Below, one piece after another: positions 26,746 through 35,249 of a DNA stretch of 64,000 nt. The stretch is taken from the NCBI RefSeq assembly GCF_002109385.1, contig NZ_CP020814.1, forward strand, positions 2,007,501 through 2,071,500. The letters run 5' to 3'. How positions within the stretch are numbered: position 1 is the stretch's first letter; each line of letters begins with the position of its first letter. The DNA comes from Halalkalibacter krulwichiae (GTDB taxonomy: Bacteria > Bacillota > Bacilli > Bacillales > Bacillaceae_D). The translations under genes were made by a program, and so were the position numbers. The notes below the pieces were generated by a model. That model was not told the DNA's origin, made no database searches, and saw only the letters and a program-made list of their open reading frames with translations.

Positions 26746-27534
26746 ATGCGTAAACGAATCATATTAATGATCTTAATACTAGTATTCTCTGTACCACAAA
26801 GTATCTTAGCTGATGAAAATTCATCCGTACATACATGGAAAAGTTTAAACAACACATCTGATCAAATCCTTCAGCTAGTCAAACAACAAGAATTTGAAGA
26901 AGCGAAGCAATTGTTGGATTATTTTTCAGCTTCTTTTCTTGAAGTTGACTTCCAAAAAGAAGGGGTAACGATGAGTGCTTTACGAACAGTGACTAGCTCT
27001 TTTGAAAGTGCTGTAGAAGCTGTTACAGCTATGGATATGTCTCTTGATCGGAGGATTTATAAAGTGACAGCGTTTAGGTTAGCTGTGGACGCCTTGTCGA
27101 GTGATTACCATCCTCTCTGGCTTCACACGGAAGAATCCATTATGAATGCACTGTCAAGGATGAAAGAAACAGTAGAAGAAAGTGAAATACAAGCATTTCA
27201 ACATCGTTTTAATGAATTTTTGCGACACTATGAAATGATAAGACCAGCATTGTTTATTGATATCGAACCACAACAATTACAAAGAATCGATTCACAAATC
27301 AATTATTTAGAAAGTATAAGATCGGGGCATGTAGATGAAGATAAAGTATTGTCTCACTTAACGATTATGGAAAGTGAATGGAGTAATCTGTACAAGAGAG
27401 TGAAGGAAGATAATGCGGACCCTTCACTCTGGTGGGTCATGTTTTCTATTGGCGGAATGATTACTCTATCTCTATCGTATGTCGGCTGGAAAAAGTATAA
27501 AGCAGAAAAACAGAAAGTTAGACAGAAAGACTAA
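26746..27534 (+). CDS. ypjB: YpjB, secreted/membrane sporulation-associated protein
   Basis: 262 residues. A signal peptide (RKRIILMILILVFSVPQSILA) is followed by a helical extracytoplasmic domain. A single C-terminal transmembrane segment (WWVMFSIGGMITLSLSYVGW) precedes a basic tail. It matches the YpjB family, named after B. subtilis and described as sporulation related; mechanism unknown. ATG 26746 follows GAAGGAGGGA. The longer frame from 26689 is not used. Confidence 0.85.
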   Translation: MRKRIILMILILVFSVPQSILADENSSVHTWKSLNNTSDQILQLVKQQEFEEAKQLLDYFSASFLEVDFQKEGVTMSALRTVTSSFESAVEAVTAMDMSLDRRIYKVTAFRLAVDALSSDYHPLWLHTEESIMNALSRMKETVEESEIQAFQHRFNEFLRHYEMIRPALFIDIEPQQLQRIDSQINYLESIRSGHVDEDKVLSHLTIMESEWSNLYKRVKEDNADPSLWWVMFSIGGMITLSLSYVGWKKYKAEKQKVRQKD

Positions 27535-27652
27535 TGTGACAAAAATGTGAGAACTTCACGAAGCCACTACGTGAATAGTGTTTTTGTTTTGACTTTGTTT
27601 GATATTCCTTTTAAAATAAATAGTAAGAAATACTTATAGAGGTGATACATCA

Positions 27653-28330
27653 ATGGCTTTTTTGATTTACTTTATCTTGTTGCTCATCATCCCGATTTGG
27701 GCACAAATGAGAGTAAAAGGCGCTTATCGCAAATATTCTCAAGTACATGCTTCATCAGGTTTAACGGGAGCGCAAGTAGCTAGAAAGATTTTAGATGATA
27801 ACGGTTTATATGACGTGAGAATTGAAGAAACACGTGGAACATTGACAGACCACTATGATCCTCGTTCAAAGGTTGTTCGTCTCTCCACGGATAACTATCA
27901 TGGAACGAGTGTTGCAGGTGCAGCAGTTGCTGCTCACGAAGTCGGTCACGCAATGCAGGATGCAGAGGGGTATGCTTTCTTAAGATTCCGTCATGCATTA
28001 GTTCCGGTTGCAAGTTTTGGTTCCAATGCATCCTTTTTCTTAATTCTTGCAGGTATTTTGATGGGCGCTTCTGGTTTTATACTATTAGGAATTTTTGCGA
28101 TGGCAGCAGCAGTTCTTTTCCAGCTTGTTACATTACCGGTTGAGTTCAATGCATCTAGTCGAGCGATGGAACAGATTGTATCGACTGGTGTAATTCGAAA
28201 CGATGAAGAACGTGAGACTCGCAAAGTGTTAAATGCAGCAGCTTTAACGTATGTTGCAGGTGCACTTGTAGCGTTATTAGAGTTAGCTCGTTTTATCCTT
28301 ATGTATATTGGGATGAATAATGATGATTAA
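27653..28330 (+). CDS. YugP-family membrane zinc metallopeptidase
   Basis: 225 residues. The motif VAAHEVGHAMQDAEGY (near residue 90) is a HExxH zinc site. The downstream PVEFNASSRAMEQI supplies the distal glutamate region of the YugP (neutral zinc metallopeptidase) family. An N-terminal and three later transmembrane helices place it in the membrane. The substrate is unknown. GAGGTGATACATCA precedes ATG 27653. A hairpin ends the gene toward the convergent YitT gene. Confidence 0.88.
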   Translation: MAFLIYFILLLIIPIWAQMRVKGAYRKYSQVHASSGLTGAQVARKILDDNGLYDVRIEETRGTLTDHYDPRSKVVRLSTDNYHGTSVAGAAVAAHEVGHAMQDAEGYAFLRFRHALVPVASFGSNASFFLILAGILMGASGFILLGIFAMAAAVLFQLVTLPVEFNASSRAMEQIVSTGVIRNDEERETRKVLNAAALTYVAGALVALLELARFILMYIGMNNDD

Positions 28331-28331
28331 G

Positions 28332-28362
28332 AAGCTTGGGGCATTAGCTCCAAGCTTTTTTT
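28332..28362 (+). terminator. Terminator after the YugP-like gene
   Basis: AAGCTTGG (28332-28339) pairs with CCAAGCTT (28350-28357), followed by TTTTT. Confidence 0.88.
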
Positions 28363-28364
28363 GT

Positions 28365-29237
28365 TTATATGTTTAATGGTTTTTTATTTTCATCTAAAGT
28401 GAAACCTTCTCCAATGACATCTTGAACATCATTTACAGTAACAAAGGCATGTGGATCGATTCTCTCTACCAGGGTCTTTAGGCGAATCAATTCATTACGA
28501 CCAACGACACAATAGAGGATTTCTTTATCAGTACCAGTGAAGCTTCCTTTGCCTTTAAGTATTGTAGCTCCACGGTCCATCTCTTGCATGATGGCTGATG
28601 CAATTTCTGGAACTTTATCTGAGATGATGTGAGAAGCTTTTGCTGAATAAGCACCTTGTTGGATAAAATCAATTACTTTTGCAGCGACGAAAACAGCAAG
28701 AAGTGTATACATAGCTTCACGATAATTTAAGTATATTAAAGAAGTTGCAATCACTAACGCATCAAACATAAACATTGTTTTTCCCATACTCCAACCTAAA
28801 TACTTATATCCAAGTTTGGCTATTATATCAACCCCACCTGTTGTCCCGCCATAACGAAAAACAATTCCTAATCCAACGCCAATAAAGACCCCAGCGAAAA
28901 GAGCAGCTAATGTCATGTCGTCATGTAAAGGGATATTGATTACACGATATCGTTGAAAAATTTCAAGAAAAAGGGAAACACCAACTGTCCCGATAATTGT
29001 ATAAATAAAAGTAACTTTGCCAAGGACTTTCCATCCAATGAAGAAAAGAGGTATATTTAAGATAAGATTTGAAATCGCTGGATTAATAAGAAAAATAAAA
29101 TAAAGTATTAGTGTAATGCCTGTAAAGCCACCGTCAGCTAAATTATTTTCCATATTAAAATAAACAAGTCCAAAGGATAAAATGGCAGAGCCAAACAATA
29201 TAAATAATATATTTTTTATACGCACCTTATAAGCCAT
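28365..29237 (-). CDS. ypjC: YitT-family membrane protein with DUF2179 domain
   Basis: 290 residues on the minus strand. Five to six transmembrane helices with the family signature FRYGGTTGGVDIIAKLGYKYLGWSMGK, then a C-terminal soluble DUF2179 domain (HIISDKVPEIASAIMQEMDRGATILKGKGSFTG onward). It matches ypjC at this locus. Transport function is suspected for the family but not known. Start ATG at 29237 follows AAGGAGGTC. A second YitT paralogue without the soluble domain occurs at 60285. Confidence 0.9.
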   Translation of the reverse strand: MAYKVRIKNILFILFGSAILSFGLVYFNMENNLADGGFTGITLILYFIFLINPAISNLILNIPLFFIGWKVLGKVTFIYTIIGTVGVSLFLEIFQRYRVINIPLHDDMTLAALFAGVFIGVGLGIVFRYGGTTGGVDIIAKLGYKYLGWSMGKTMFMFDALVIATSLIYLNYREAMYTLLAVFVAAKVIDFIQQGAYSAKASHIISDKVPEIASAIMQEMDRGATILKGKGSFTGTDKEILYCVVGRNELIRLKTLVERIDPHAFVTVNDVQDVIGEGFTLDENKKPLNI

Positions 29238-29422
29238 GAAGACCTCCTTATGATAAAATAATATTGGAATTTCATGCCTATTATATAGAAACTATCTGAC
29301 AACGGCAAATCCAAAGATCAATCGTTTTCTTTTTGGCCCTCGGACTCTATAACAGGTGTATGTATTTGTCAAAATGGTCACAATTCGTTAACATGGATTT
29401 CGAGAGAGTAGAGGTGAAGTAA

Positions 29423-29770
29423 ATGTCAGAGAAATCAATGAAACAAATGCAAGAAGAAGTTGATACATATATAAGTCAATTTAAAGAAGGTTATTTTTCT
29501 CCGCTAGCTATGCTTGCACGAATGAGTGAGGAGGTAGGAGAACTAGCAAGAGAAGTGAATCATTATTATGGTGAGAAGCCAAAAAAGGCTAATGAAGAAG
29601 CGAACACGATGGAACAGGAAATGGGCGATATCTTATTTGTGTTAATCTGTTTTGCCAATTCCTTGAATATTAATTTGGATGAAGCTTTCGATTTAGTAAT
29701 GAAAAAATTTGAAGTACGTGATAAAAATAGATGGACAAGAATAGAAGGAGACGGTAAAGATGATGAATAA
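29423..29770 (+). CDS. ypjD: MazG-like nucleotide pyrophosphohydrolase
   Basis: 115 residues. The MazG-type metal motif is visible as MSEEVGELAREVNH (EExxE) followed by EMGDILFVLICFANSL (ExxD). The family hydrolyses nucleoside triphosphates to monophosphates, probably as house-cleaning. AGAGGTGAAGTAA precedes the ATG. It overlaps dapB by 11 bases. Confidence 0.92.
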   Translation: MSEKSMKQMQEEVDTYISQFKEGYFSPLAMLARMSEEVGELAREVNHYYGEKPKKANEEANTMEQEMGDILFVLICFANSLNINLDEAFDLVMKKFEVRDKNRWTRIEGDGKDDE

Positions 29771-30563
29771 AGTTAAGATTGTAGTAGCTGGGCCTCGGGG
29801 GAATATGGGAAAAGAAGCTGTGAAAATGGTATCGGAAACAGAGCATTTTAGTCTTGTAGCAGTTGTTGATTCAAAACATGAGGGAATGAATTTAAGTGAA
29901 ATAGAAGGATTTCACGGTATAGACGCACCTGTTTATATAGATATGCAAAAGTGTTTTGAAGAATTGGACGTGGATGTACTAATTGATTTAACGGCACCGG
30001 CCTTTGGTCGTAAACATATGGAGATTGCTTTTGCAAATGGAGTACGTCCAGTTGTAGGAACAACAGGGTTTACGGATTCTGATATTTCTGAGTTGAGAGC
30101 AATCGCTGAAGAGAAAGGACTCGGAGCGATTATTGCTCCAAACTTTGCTATAGGAGCTATCTTAATGATGAAATTCTCACAATTAGCTGCTAAGTATTTA
30201 CCAGATGTAGAAATTATTGAACAACATCATGACCGGAAATTAGATGCCCCTTCTGGTACGGCGATAAAAACCGCTCAGCTTATCTCGGAAGTACGTGCAG
30301 AGAAAGCTCAAGGCCACCCAAATGAAACAGAAGAATTACAAGGGGCAAGAGGAGCAGATTTTGAAGGGATGCGTATACATAGTGTTCGATTACCTGGGCG
30401 TGTCGCTCATCAGGAAGTGATTTTTGGTGGGGAAGGTCAAACATTAACGATTCGTCACGATTCGATTAATCGTGCTTCATTTATGCCTGGAGTAAAATTA
30501 GCAGTTGAATCTGCTTTAAAGATTGATACGTTAGTCTATGGATTAGAGCACATTATTGAATAA
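29760..30563 (+). CDS. dapB: 4-hydroxy-tetrahydrodipicolinate reductase
   Basis: 267 residues. The nucleotide-binding [41 protein letters not shown] and the substrate loop [22 protein letters not shown] are present. It acts in lysine and diaminopimelate synthesis. The motif is GPRGNMG, where many DapB have GxxGRMG. AGAAGGAGACGG precedes the ATGATG start; 29763 is an equal alternative. Confidence 0.96.
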   Translation: MMNKVKIVVAGPRGNMGKEAVKMVSETEHFSLVAVVDSKHEGMNLSEIEGFHGIDAPVYIDMQKCFEELDVDVLIDLTAPAFGRKHMEIAFANGVRPVVGTTGFTDSDISELRAIAEEKGLGAIIAPNFAIGAILMMKFSQLAAKYLPDVEIIEQHHDRKLDAPSGTAIKTAQLISEVRAEKAQGHPNETEELQGARGADFEGMRIHSVRLPGRVAHQEVIFGGEGQTLTIRHDSINRASFMPGVKLAVESALKIDTLVYGLEHIIE

Positions 30564-30592
30564 AGAATTCATTTATTAAGGGGGAGAAACAA

Positions 30593-31000
30593 ATGAGAAT
30601 TGCACTAATTGCACACGATAAGAAAAAGCCAGATATGGTTCAATTTGCGATAGCCTATGAAAAGATTTTAGCAAAACATGAGCTTTATGGAACAGGAACG
30701 ACAGGTACTAAAGTGATGGAAGCAACCAATTTAACAGTAAAAAGATTTAAATCTGGCCCATTAGGGGGAGACCAGCAAATTGGTGCGCTTGTTGCTGACA
30801 ACAAATTTGATCTTATTTTATTTTTCCGTGATCCTTTAACTGCCCAACCGCATGAGCCAGATGTTTCTGCTCTTATCCGCCTTTGTGATGTTCGTCAAGT
30901 TCCTCTTGCAACCAATATGGGAACAGCTGAAGTATTAATTAAGGGATTAGAGAGAGGAGATTTTGCTTGGCGAGAAGAAGATAAGGATGGGTTTGAATGA
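30593..31000 (+). CDS. mgsA: Methylglyoxal synthase
   Basis: 135 residues. [47 protein letters not shown] and [17 protein letters not shown] match MgsA, which converts dihydroxyacetone phosphate to methylglyoxal as a glycolytic bypass. AAGGGGGAG precedes the ATG. The last codons overlap the bshB1 start by four bases. Methylglyoxal is detoxified by bacillithiol-dependent enzymes, so the neighbourhood makes sense. Confidence 0.97.
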   Translation: MRIALIAHDKKKPDMVQFAIAYEKILAKHELYGTGTTGTKVMEATNLTVKRFKSGPLGGDQQIGALVADNKFDLILFFRDPLTAQPHEPDVSALIRLCDVRQVPLATNMGTAEVLIKGLERGDFAWREEDKDGFE

Positions 31001-31722
31001 TGAAGCTTGATATTCTGGCTTTTGGTGCCCATCCTGATGATGTTGAAATCGGGATGGGGGCTACTTTAGCCCAGTATTCTGCAAATGGATACAAGATTGG
31101 CATATGTGATTTAACAAAGGCTGAATTATCATCAAATGGGACCGTAGAAATTAGACAAAAAGAAGCTAAAGCTGCTAGTACAATTCTCGGGATCACTACT
31201 CGTGTTCAGATGGAAATACAAGATAGAGGTTTAAAATACATTACCCAAATGGAATTAGCTGAAGTTGTTTCGGTCATTAGAGAATACCGTCCTACTTTTG
31301 TTTTTGCACCATATGAAAAAGACCGTCACCCTGATCACGGGGCGTGTGCTTCAATAATTCGCGAAGCGGTTTTTAACGCAGGAATAAAAAACTATCAGTG
31401 TGCTCGTCGTATAGAGGCCCATCGAACGGACGACTTATTCTACTATTTTATTAATGGTTATGAGCACCCTGATTTTGTGATTGATGTTTCTAACGAGATG
31501 GAACAAAAGGTCAATGCGTTGCAGGCGTATAAAAGTCAATTTACCTCAACTGCTCAATCTATTTCTACGCCATTAACTGATGATTATATTGCAAGTGTAA
31601 AAGCTCGAGAACGACTGTTTGGAAAAGAAGTGGGAGTTAAGTTCGCAGAAGGATTTATAACATCTAAACCGCTCATTCTATCAGATCTATTTAATAGGCA
31701 GGGAACGAACGATGAAGCTTAA
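30997..31722 (+). CDS. bshB1: N-acetylglucosaminylmalate deacetylase of bacillithiol synthesis
   Basis: 241 residues of the LmbE-like zinc deacetylase family. The metal motif is [12 protein letters not shown] (near residue 10), with [21 protein letters not shown] and the later [13 protein letters not shown] histidines. BshB1 removes the acetyl group from GlcNAc-malate. The next gene is bshA, supplying its substrate, with an 11-base overlap. The start ATG at 30997 overlaps the mgsA stop; ATG 31000 is an alternative. Confidence 0.94.
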   Translation: MMKLDILAFGAHPDDVEIGMGATLAQYSANGYKIGICDLTKAELSSNGTVEIRQKEAKAASTILGITTRVQMEIQDRGLKYITQMELAEVVSVIREYRPTFVFAPYEKDRHPDHGACASIIREAVFNAGIKNYQCARRIEAHRTDDLFYYFINGYEHPDFVIDVSNEMEQKVNALQAYKSQFTSTAQSISTPLTDDYIASVKARERLFGKEVGVKFAEGFITSKPLILSDLFNRQGTNDEA

Positions 31723-32839
31723 GATTGGAATTAGTTGCTATCCTACAGTTGGGGGATCGGGTGTTGTTGCAACGGAACTTGGGAAATTGTTAGCAGCACG
31801 TGGACACGAGGTACATTTTATTACCTCAAGTGTGCCGTTTCGTCTTGACCGTGTATATCCAAATATCTATTATCATGAAGTTGAGGTTAATCAATATTCG
31901 GTCTTTCAATATCCTCCATACGATTTAACACTTGCTAGCAAAATAGCAGAAGTTGCAAAAAGGCAAAAATTAGATTTAATTCATGTACACTACGCTGTAC
32001 CACATGCAATTTGTGCGATTTTAGCGAAACAAATTTTAAATGGAGATTTAAAAATTATTACTACACTACATGGAACAGATATAACTGTATTAGGGTACGA
32101 TCCCTCAATGAAAGACTTAATTAAATTTGGGATTGAACAGTCAGACCTTGTTACAGCAGTATCAGATGATTTAGTAAAACAAACAAGAGCTCTTATCGCA
32201 ACAAATAAAGAAATTCAGACGGTTTATAATTTTATTGATGAGAACGTATATAAGAAGCTCAACGTTGATGAACTAAAGAAACATTACAAAATTGAAGAAG
32301 ATGAAAAAGTCGTTATACATATTTCTAACTTTAGACCAGTTAAGAGAATACCTGATATTATAAAAAGTTTTGCTCTTATTGCCGAGAAGGTAAAAGCAAA
32401 ATTACTCTTAATTGGCAATGGACCTGAGTTGGCGATTGCAAGACAACTAGTAAATGATTTTAAAATAAAAGACAGAGTATTGTTTTTAGGTAACCAAAAA
32501 CATATTGCTGAATTACTTTCAATGAGTAACTTAATGCTGTTGTTGAGTGAGAAAGAAAGTTTCGGACTTGTAGCTCTAGAAGCAATGGCATGCGGTGTGC
32601 CAGTTATCGGTACAAATGCTGGCGGAATACCAGAAGTAATAGTTGATGGTCAAACAGGTTATTTATGTGATATTGGTGATGTGAATTGTGTAGCAGACAA
32701 AGCAGTGTCTCTACTATTAGATCAATCGAGTTACGAAGCGTTCTCGTTGAGAGCGATGGAGCATGTTCAGTCGGTCTTTCACTCTGAGACAGTTGTTTCC
32801 GAGTATGAAAGACTTTATTGTCAAGTCATTCAGAAATGA
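31712..32839 (+). CDS. bshA: L-malate glycosyltransferase of bacillithiol synthesis
   Basis: 375-residue GT4 glycosyltransferase. The N-terminus [27 protein letters not shown] is highly specific for BshA, which links GlcNAc to L-malate. [35 protein letters not shown] and the [27 protein letters not shown] donor site follow. It is coupled to bshB1. Confidence 0.96.
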   Translation: MKLKIGISCYPTVGGSGVVATELGKLLAARGHEVHFITSSVPFRLDRVYPNIYYHEVEVNQYSVFQYPPYDLTLASKIAEVAKRQKLDLIHVHYAVPHAICAILAKQILNGDLKIITTLHGTDITVLGYDPSMKDLIKFGIEQSDLVTAVSDDLVKQTRALIATNKEIQTVYNFIDENVYKKLNVDELKKHYKIEEDEKVVIHISNFRPVKRIPDIIKSFALIAEKVKAKLLLIGNGPELAIARQLVNDFKIKDRVLFLGNQKHIAELLSMSNLMLLLSEKESFGLVALEAMACGVPVIGTNAGGIPEVIVDGQTGYLCDIGDVNCVADKAVSLLLDQSSYEAFSLRAMEHVQSVFHSETVVSEYERLYCQVIQK

Positions 32840-32851
32840 GGGTAAGTTGTG

Positions 32852-33985
32852 ATGCAGCATTGGCAAGAAGCACAGGCAGTCATTCAGACGTTGAAAACAA
32901 ATGGTTATGAAGCTTATGTGGTAGGTGGGGCTGTACGTGATTTACTATTACAACGGCCAGTAGCTGATATTGACATCGTCACCACTGCTAAGCCTAATGA
33001 TGTATCACAAATATTCTCTAGTGTTCATCAATTGAATACAGAGCATCAAACAATCCTCGTTAAAGTTAAAGGAATTCTTTTTGAAGTAACGACAATAAAA
33101 GGTTCAAGTCTTGAAGAAGATCTAAAAGCTAGGGATTTAACGATCAATAGCTTAGCTCTAAATGAGAAGGAAGAACTCGTTGACCTTGTAAACGGAAAAC
33201 AAGACCTATCCCTGAAGCTTTTGCGTTCAGTTGAACCAGAAAGGCGGATGACAGAAGACCCGTTACGCATGTTGAGAGTGTTTCGTTTTGTTAGCGAATT
33301 AGGATTTGTTATTGATGAACAGTTATTGAATACAATCAATAAGCATCGTGGAGCAGTAAAGGAGATTGCAATTGAACGGGTTGTGAAAGAATGGTTAAAG
33401 CTAATAAAGGGAAGTTACCGTAATGATTCCCTTACTTTGATGCAAAAGGCAAAACTTCACCATTCACTTCCAGGATTGAGGCTTACCTCAATTGGCATAC
33501 AGAAACTTTCAATGTTAAGAAGTTTGGCGGGGCAATCTGAAATTGTTTGTTGGACTGCTTATTGTATTTGTATGGGGCATGAAGATGAAAAGCCTTTAAA
33601 ACGGTTAGCGCTTTCGAATCAAATACAAAGAGCAGTTAAGCTGAGAATGAAATTTTATAAATTAAGATTAGAGAAAAGTTGGACTCCTTTTGAACTTTAT
33701 AATGCGACCTTAAATGTGGCACTAGACGTGGAGAATTTACGTTTTCTATTTAACTTAACATCCATTAGTAAAGATAATGTATCTTCAATGTGGACGAGCC
33801 TACCGATTCAAAGCAGAACCGAACTTGCTATTACAGGTAGTGACTTATTAAGAATAACAAGGAAAGAGCAAGGGCCTTGGATAAGGGATGCTTTAAATCA
33901 GGCTGAACGATTGGTTGTAACAGGAGAATGCCCGAATTCAATAGAAGACCTTATAAAGGCATTGAGGAGGTGTGAGCAATGTTAA
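32852..33985 (+). CDS. cca: tRNA nucleotidyltransferase, probably CC-adding
   Basis: 377-residue class II tRNA nucleotidyltransferase. Motif A is VVGGAVRDLLLQRPVADIDI, with the two metal-binding aspartates. The segment that follows runs FEVTTIKGSSLEEDLKARDL. In CCA-adding enzymes such as that of B. subtilis, a flexible loop of about 17-20 residues (with RxxxxYxDxRRP) lies between FEVTTF and the EDLKRRD motif; here it is missing. This loop deletion is the known hallmark of CC-adding enzymes, so a separate A-adding enzyme is expected elsewhere. ATG 32852 or GTG 32849 are both plausible starts. It overlaps birA by 7 bases. Confidence 0.88.
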   Translation: MQHWQEAQAVIQTLKTNGYEAYVVGGAVRDLLLQRPVADIDIVTTAKPNDVSQIFSSVHQLNTEHQTILVKVKGILFEVTTIKGSSLEEDLKARDLTINSLALNEKEELVDLVNGKQDLSLKLLRSVEPERRMTEDPLRMLRVFRFVSELGFVIDEQLLNTINKHRGAVKEIAIERVVKEWLKLIKGSYRNDSLTLMQKAKLHHSLPGLRLTSIGIQKLSMLRSLAGQSEIVCWTAYCICMGHEDEKPLKRLALSNQIQRAVKLRMKFYKLRLEKSWTPFELYNATLNVALDVENLRFLFNLTSISKDNVSSMWTSLPIQSRTELAITGSDLLRITRKEQGPWIRDALNQAERLVVTGECPNSIEDLIKALRRCEQC

Positions 33986-34959
33986 AAGAAGAATTATTGA
34001 AAGTTTTTGCAGAACACCCAGGTGAGTTTGTTTCAGGTGAGAAGATTAGTCAGAAATTAGGATGCTCAAGAACCGCTATTTGGAAACATATTGATGAACT
34101 AAGAAAAAATGGTTACCAACTTGAATCTGCTCCACGTAAGGGCTATCGTTTGGTAAGCAAAGGGGACGGCATTCAACCCCATGAAGTAAAGGTAGCCTTA
34201 AAGACCAATCGCTTTGGAAGCGAAATTACTTATTTTAATGAGATAGAGTCAACTCAAACGGTTGCTCATGAACTTTCACATAAGGGCGTAAAAGAAGGTC
34301 ATGTTGTAATTGCAAATGAGCAAACTGCTGGGAAAGGACGCCTAGGGAGAAAATGGTATTCAAAATCAGGTACTAGTGTTTCGATGAGTATTATTTTAAG
34401 ACCAGAACTCCCTCCCCAACAAACACCGCAACTTACTTTATTGGCAGCAGTTGCTGTTGTCCGAGCTATCAAAAGTAACGTTGGGATTAGCTGTGATATC
34501 AAATGGCCGAATGATATTTTATTGAATGGAAAGAAATTGGTTGGCATCTTAACCGAAATGCAAGCTGATCCAGATGTTGTTCACTCGATCATTATTGGAA
34601 TCGGTTTAAACGTAAACCAAGATTCAAGTGAGTTTGATGACGAAATTAAAGAAGTAGCAACTTCATTACGGATTGTTAAAGGTAGAGTAATTGAGAGAGC
34701 TCAGTTAATTGCTGCTATATTAAACGAACTAGAGACATTATATGATTTATATTTAGAAGAAGGTTTTAAGCCAATAAAATCGCTATGGGAAGCTAATTCC
34801 ATAAGTGTTGGAACATATATATATGCCAGAACAATGAGAGAAGTAATTTATGGATTTGCTAAAGGCATAACCGATGATGGCGTATTGTTGGTTGAAGATC
34901 AGCAAGGTGTTACACATAAGATTTATTCTGCAGACATTGAAATTGCTTCCCAAAAGTAA
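33979..34959 (+). CDS. birA: Biotin-protein ligase and biotin repressor
   Basis: 326 residues. The N-terminal winged helix (GEKISQKLGCSRTAIWKHIDELRKNGYQLES) binds biotin operators. The ligase domain has the biotinyl-AMP loop AGKGRLGRKWYSKSG (near residue 120), then SMSIILRP, DIKWPNDILLNGKKLVGILTEM and GIGLNVNQ. The C-terminal SH3-like cap is present. It attaches biotin to acetyl-CoA and pyruvate carboxylases. Start ATG 33979 lies inside the end of cca. Confidence 0.95.
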   Translation: MLKEELLKVFAEHPGEFVSGEKISQKLGCSRTAIWKHIDELRKNGYQLESAPRKGYRLVSKGDGIQPHEVKVALKTNRFGSEITYFNEIESTQTVAHELSHKGVKEGHVVIANEQTAGKGRLGRKWYSKSGTSVSMSIILRPELPPQQTPQLTLLAAVAVVRAIKSNVGISCDIKWPNDILLNGKKLVGILTEMQADPDVVHSIIIGIGLNVNQDSSEFDDEIKEVATSLRIVKGRVIERAQLIAAILNELETLYDLYLEEGFKPIKSLWEANSISVGTYIYARTMREVIYGFAKGITDDGVLLVEDQQGVTHKIYSADIEIASQK

Positions 34960-34969
34960 TAGATGCTGT

Positions 34970-34975
34970 TATACT
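34970..34975 (+). promoter_or_regulatory. Extended -10 promoter for the panB leader
   Basis: TATACT (34970-34975) is preceded by TGT. The -35 region (TTCCCA, 34947-34952) is poor. Predicted start near 34982 places the first Pan-motif hairpin at the 5' end of the transcript. Confidence 0.6.
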
Positions 34976-34984
34976 TTTTGTGAT

Positions 34985-35063
34985 GGGCGGTATCCATTTG
35001 GAACTGCACCGTAATACTTATTAAAATAGCGGATCTGCCTTGATCCAGTTTGGACTAGGACAG
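34985..35063 (+). promoter_or_regulatory. Tandem Pan-motif RNA upstream of panB
   Basis: Two hairpins of the same plan are visible. Copy 1 (34985-35010): GG-GCGGT-[A92]-TCC stem paired with GGA-ACTGC-[A108]-CC. Copy 2 (35035-35063): CTG-CCT, G, [A43], TCCA paired with TGGA, C, AGG, [A60], CAG. Each stem has one bulged adenine on each side. The Pan motif, known from comparative genomics of pantothenate operons, is described as a stem with two conserved bulged A residues, often in tandem before panB. Both copies here fit, and panB follows. The ligand and mechanism are not known to me. Confidence 0.85.
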
Positions 35064-35090
35064 AGGGGTTGCATAACTTAAACGTACGCA

Positions 35091-35196
35091 AGGCCAATTT
35101 TTGGCTTTGATTTTTATTCAAGCCAATATTGGCTATGAGAGTTACCTCTGTGCTCAAGGTTACGTATGTATCTTGTTCTCTAGGTAACTTTTTTTA
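35091..35196 (+). terminator. Expression platform of the panB leader
   Basis: AGTTACCT (35140-35147) pairs with AGGTAACT (35182-35189), enclosing an inner hairpin, and eight T follow: an intrinsic terminator about 55 bases before panB. Upstream, two small hairpins (GGCCAA/TTGGCT at 35092-35106 and AGCCAA/TTGGCT at 35121-35134) compete with one longer stem formed by TTGGCTTTGA (35101-35110) and TCAAGCCAA (35118-35126). This is a possible switch between the Pan hairpins and the terminator. Confidence 0.7.
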
Positions 35197-35223
35197 ATTG
35201 GTGCGTTTTTCGTTACATGAGCC

Positions 35224-35242
35224 CCTCCTTTAAAAAAGGAGG
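35224..35242 (+). promoter_or_regulatory. Hairpin occluding the panB ribosome-binding site
   Basis: CCTCCTTT (35224-35231) pairs perfectly with AAAGGAGG (35235-35242), the panB Shine-Dalgarno, around a 3-base loop. It could mask translation initiation when folded. Confidence 0.6.
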
Positions 35243-35249
35243 ATATGAA

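Noticed and set aside
34982..35196. T-box riboswitch before panB
   Set aside because: The T-box consensus AGGGTGGAACCGCG and a specifier loop are not found. The Pan motif explains the hairpins better.
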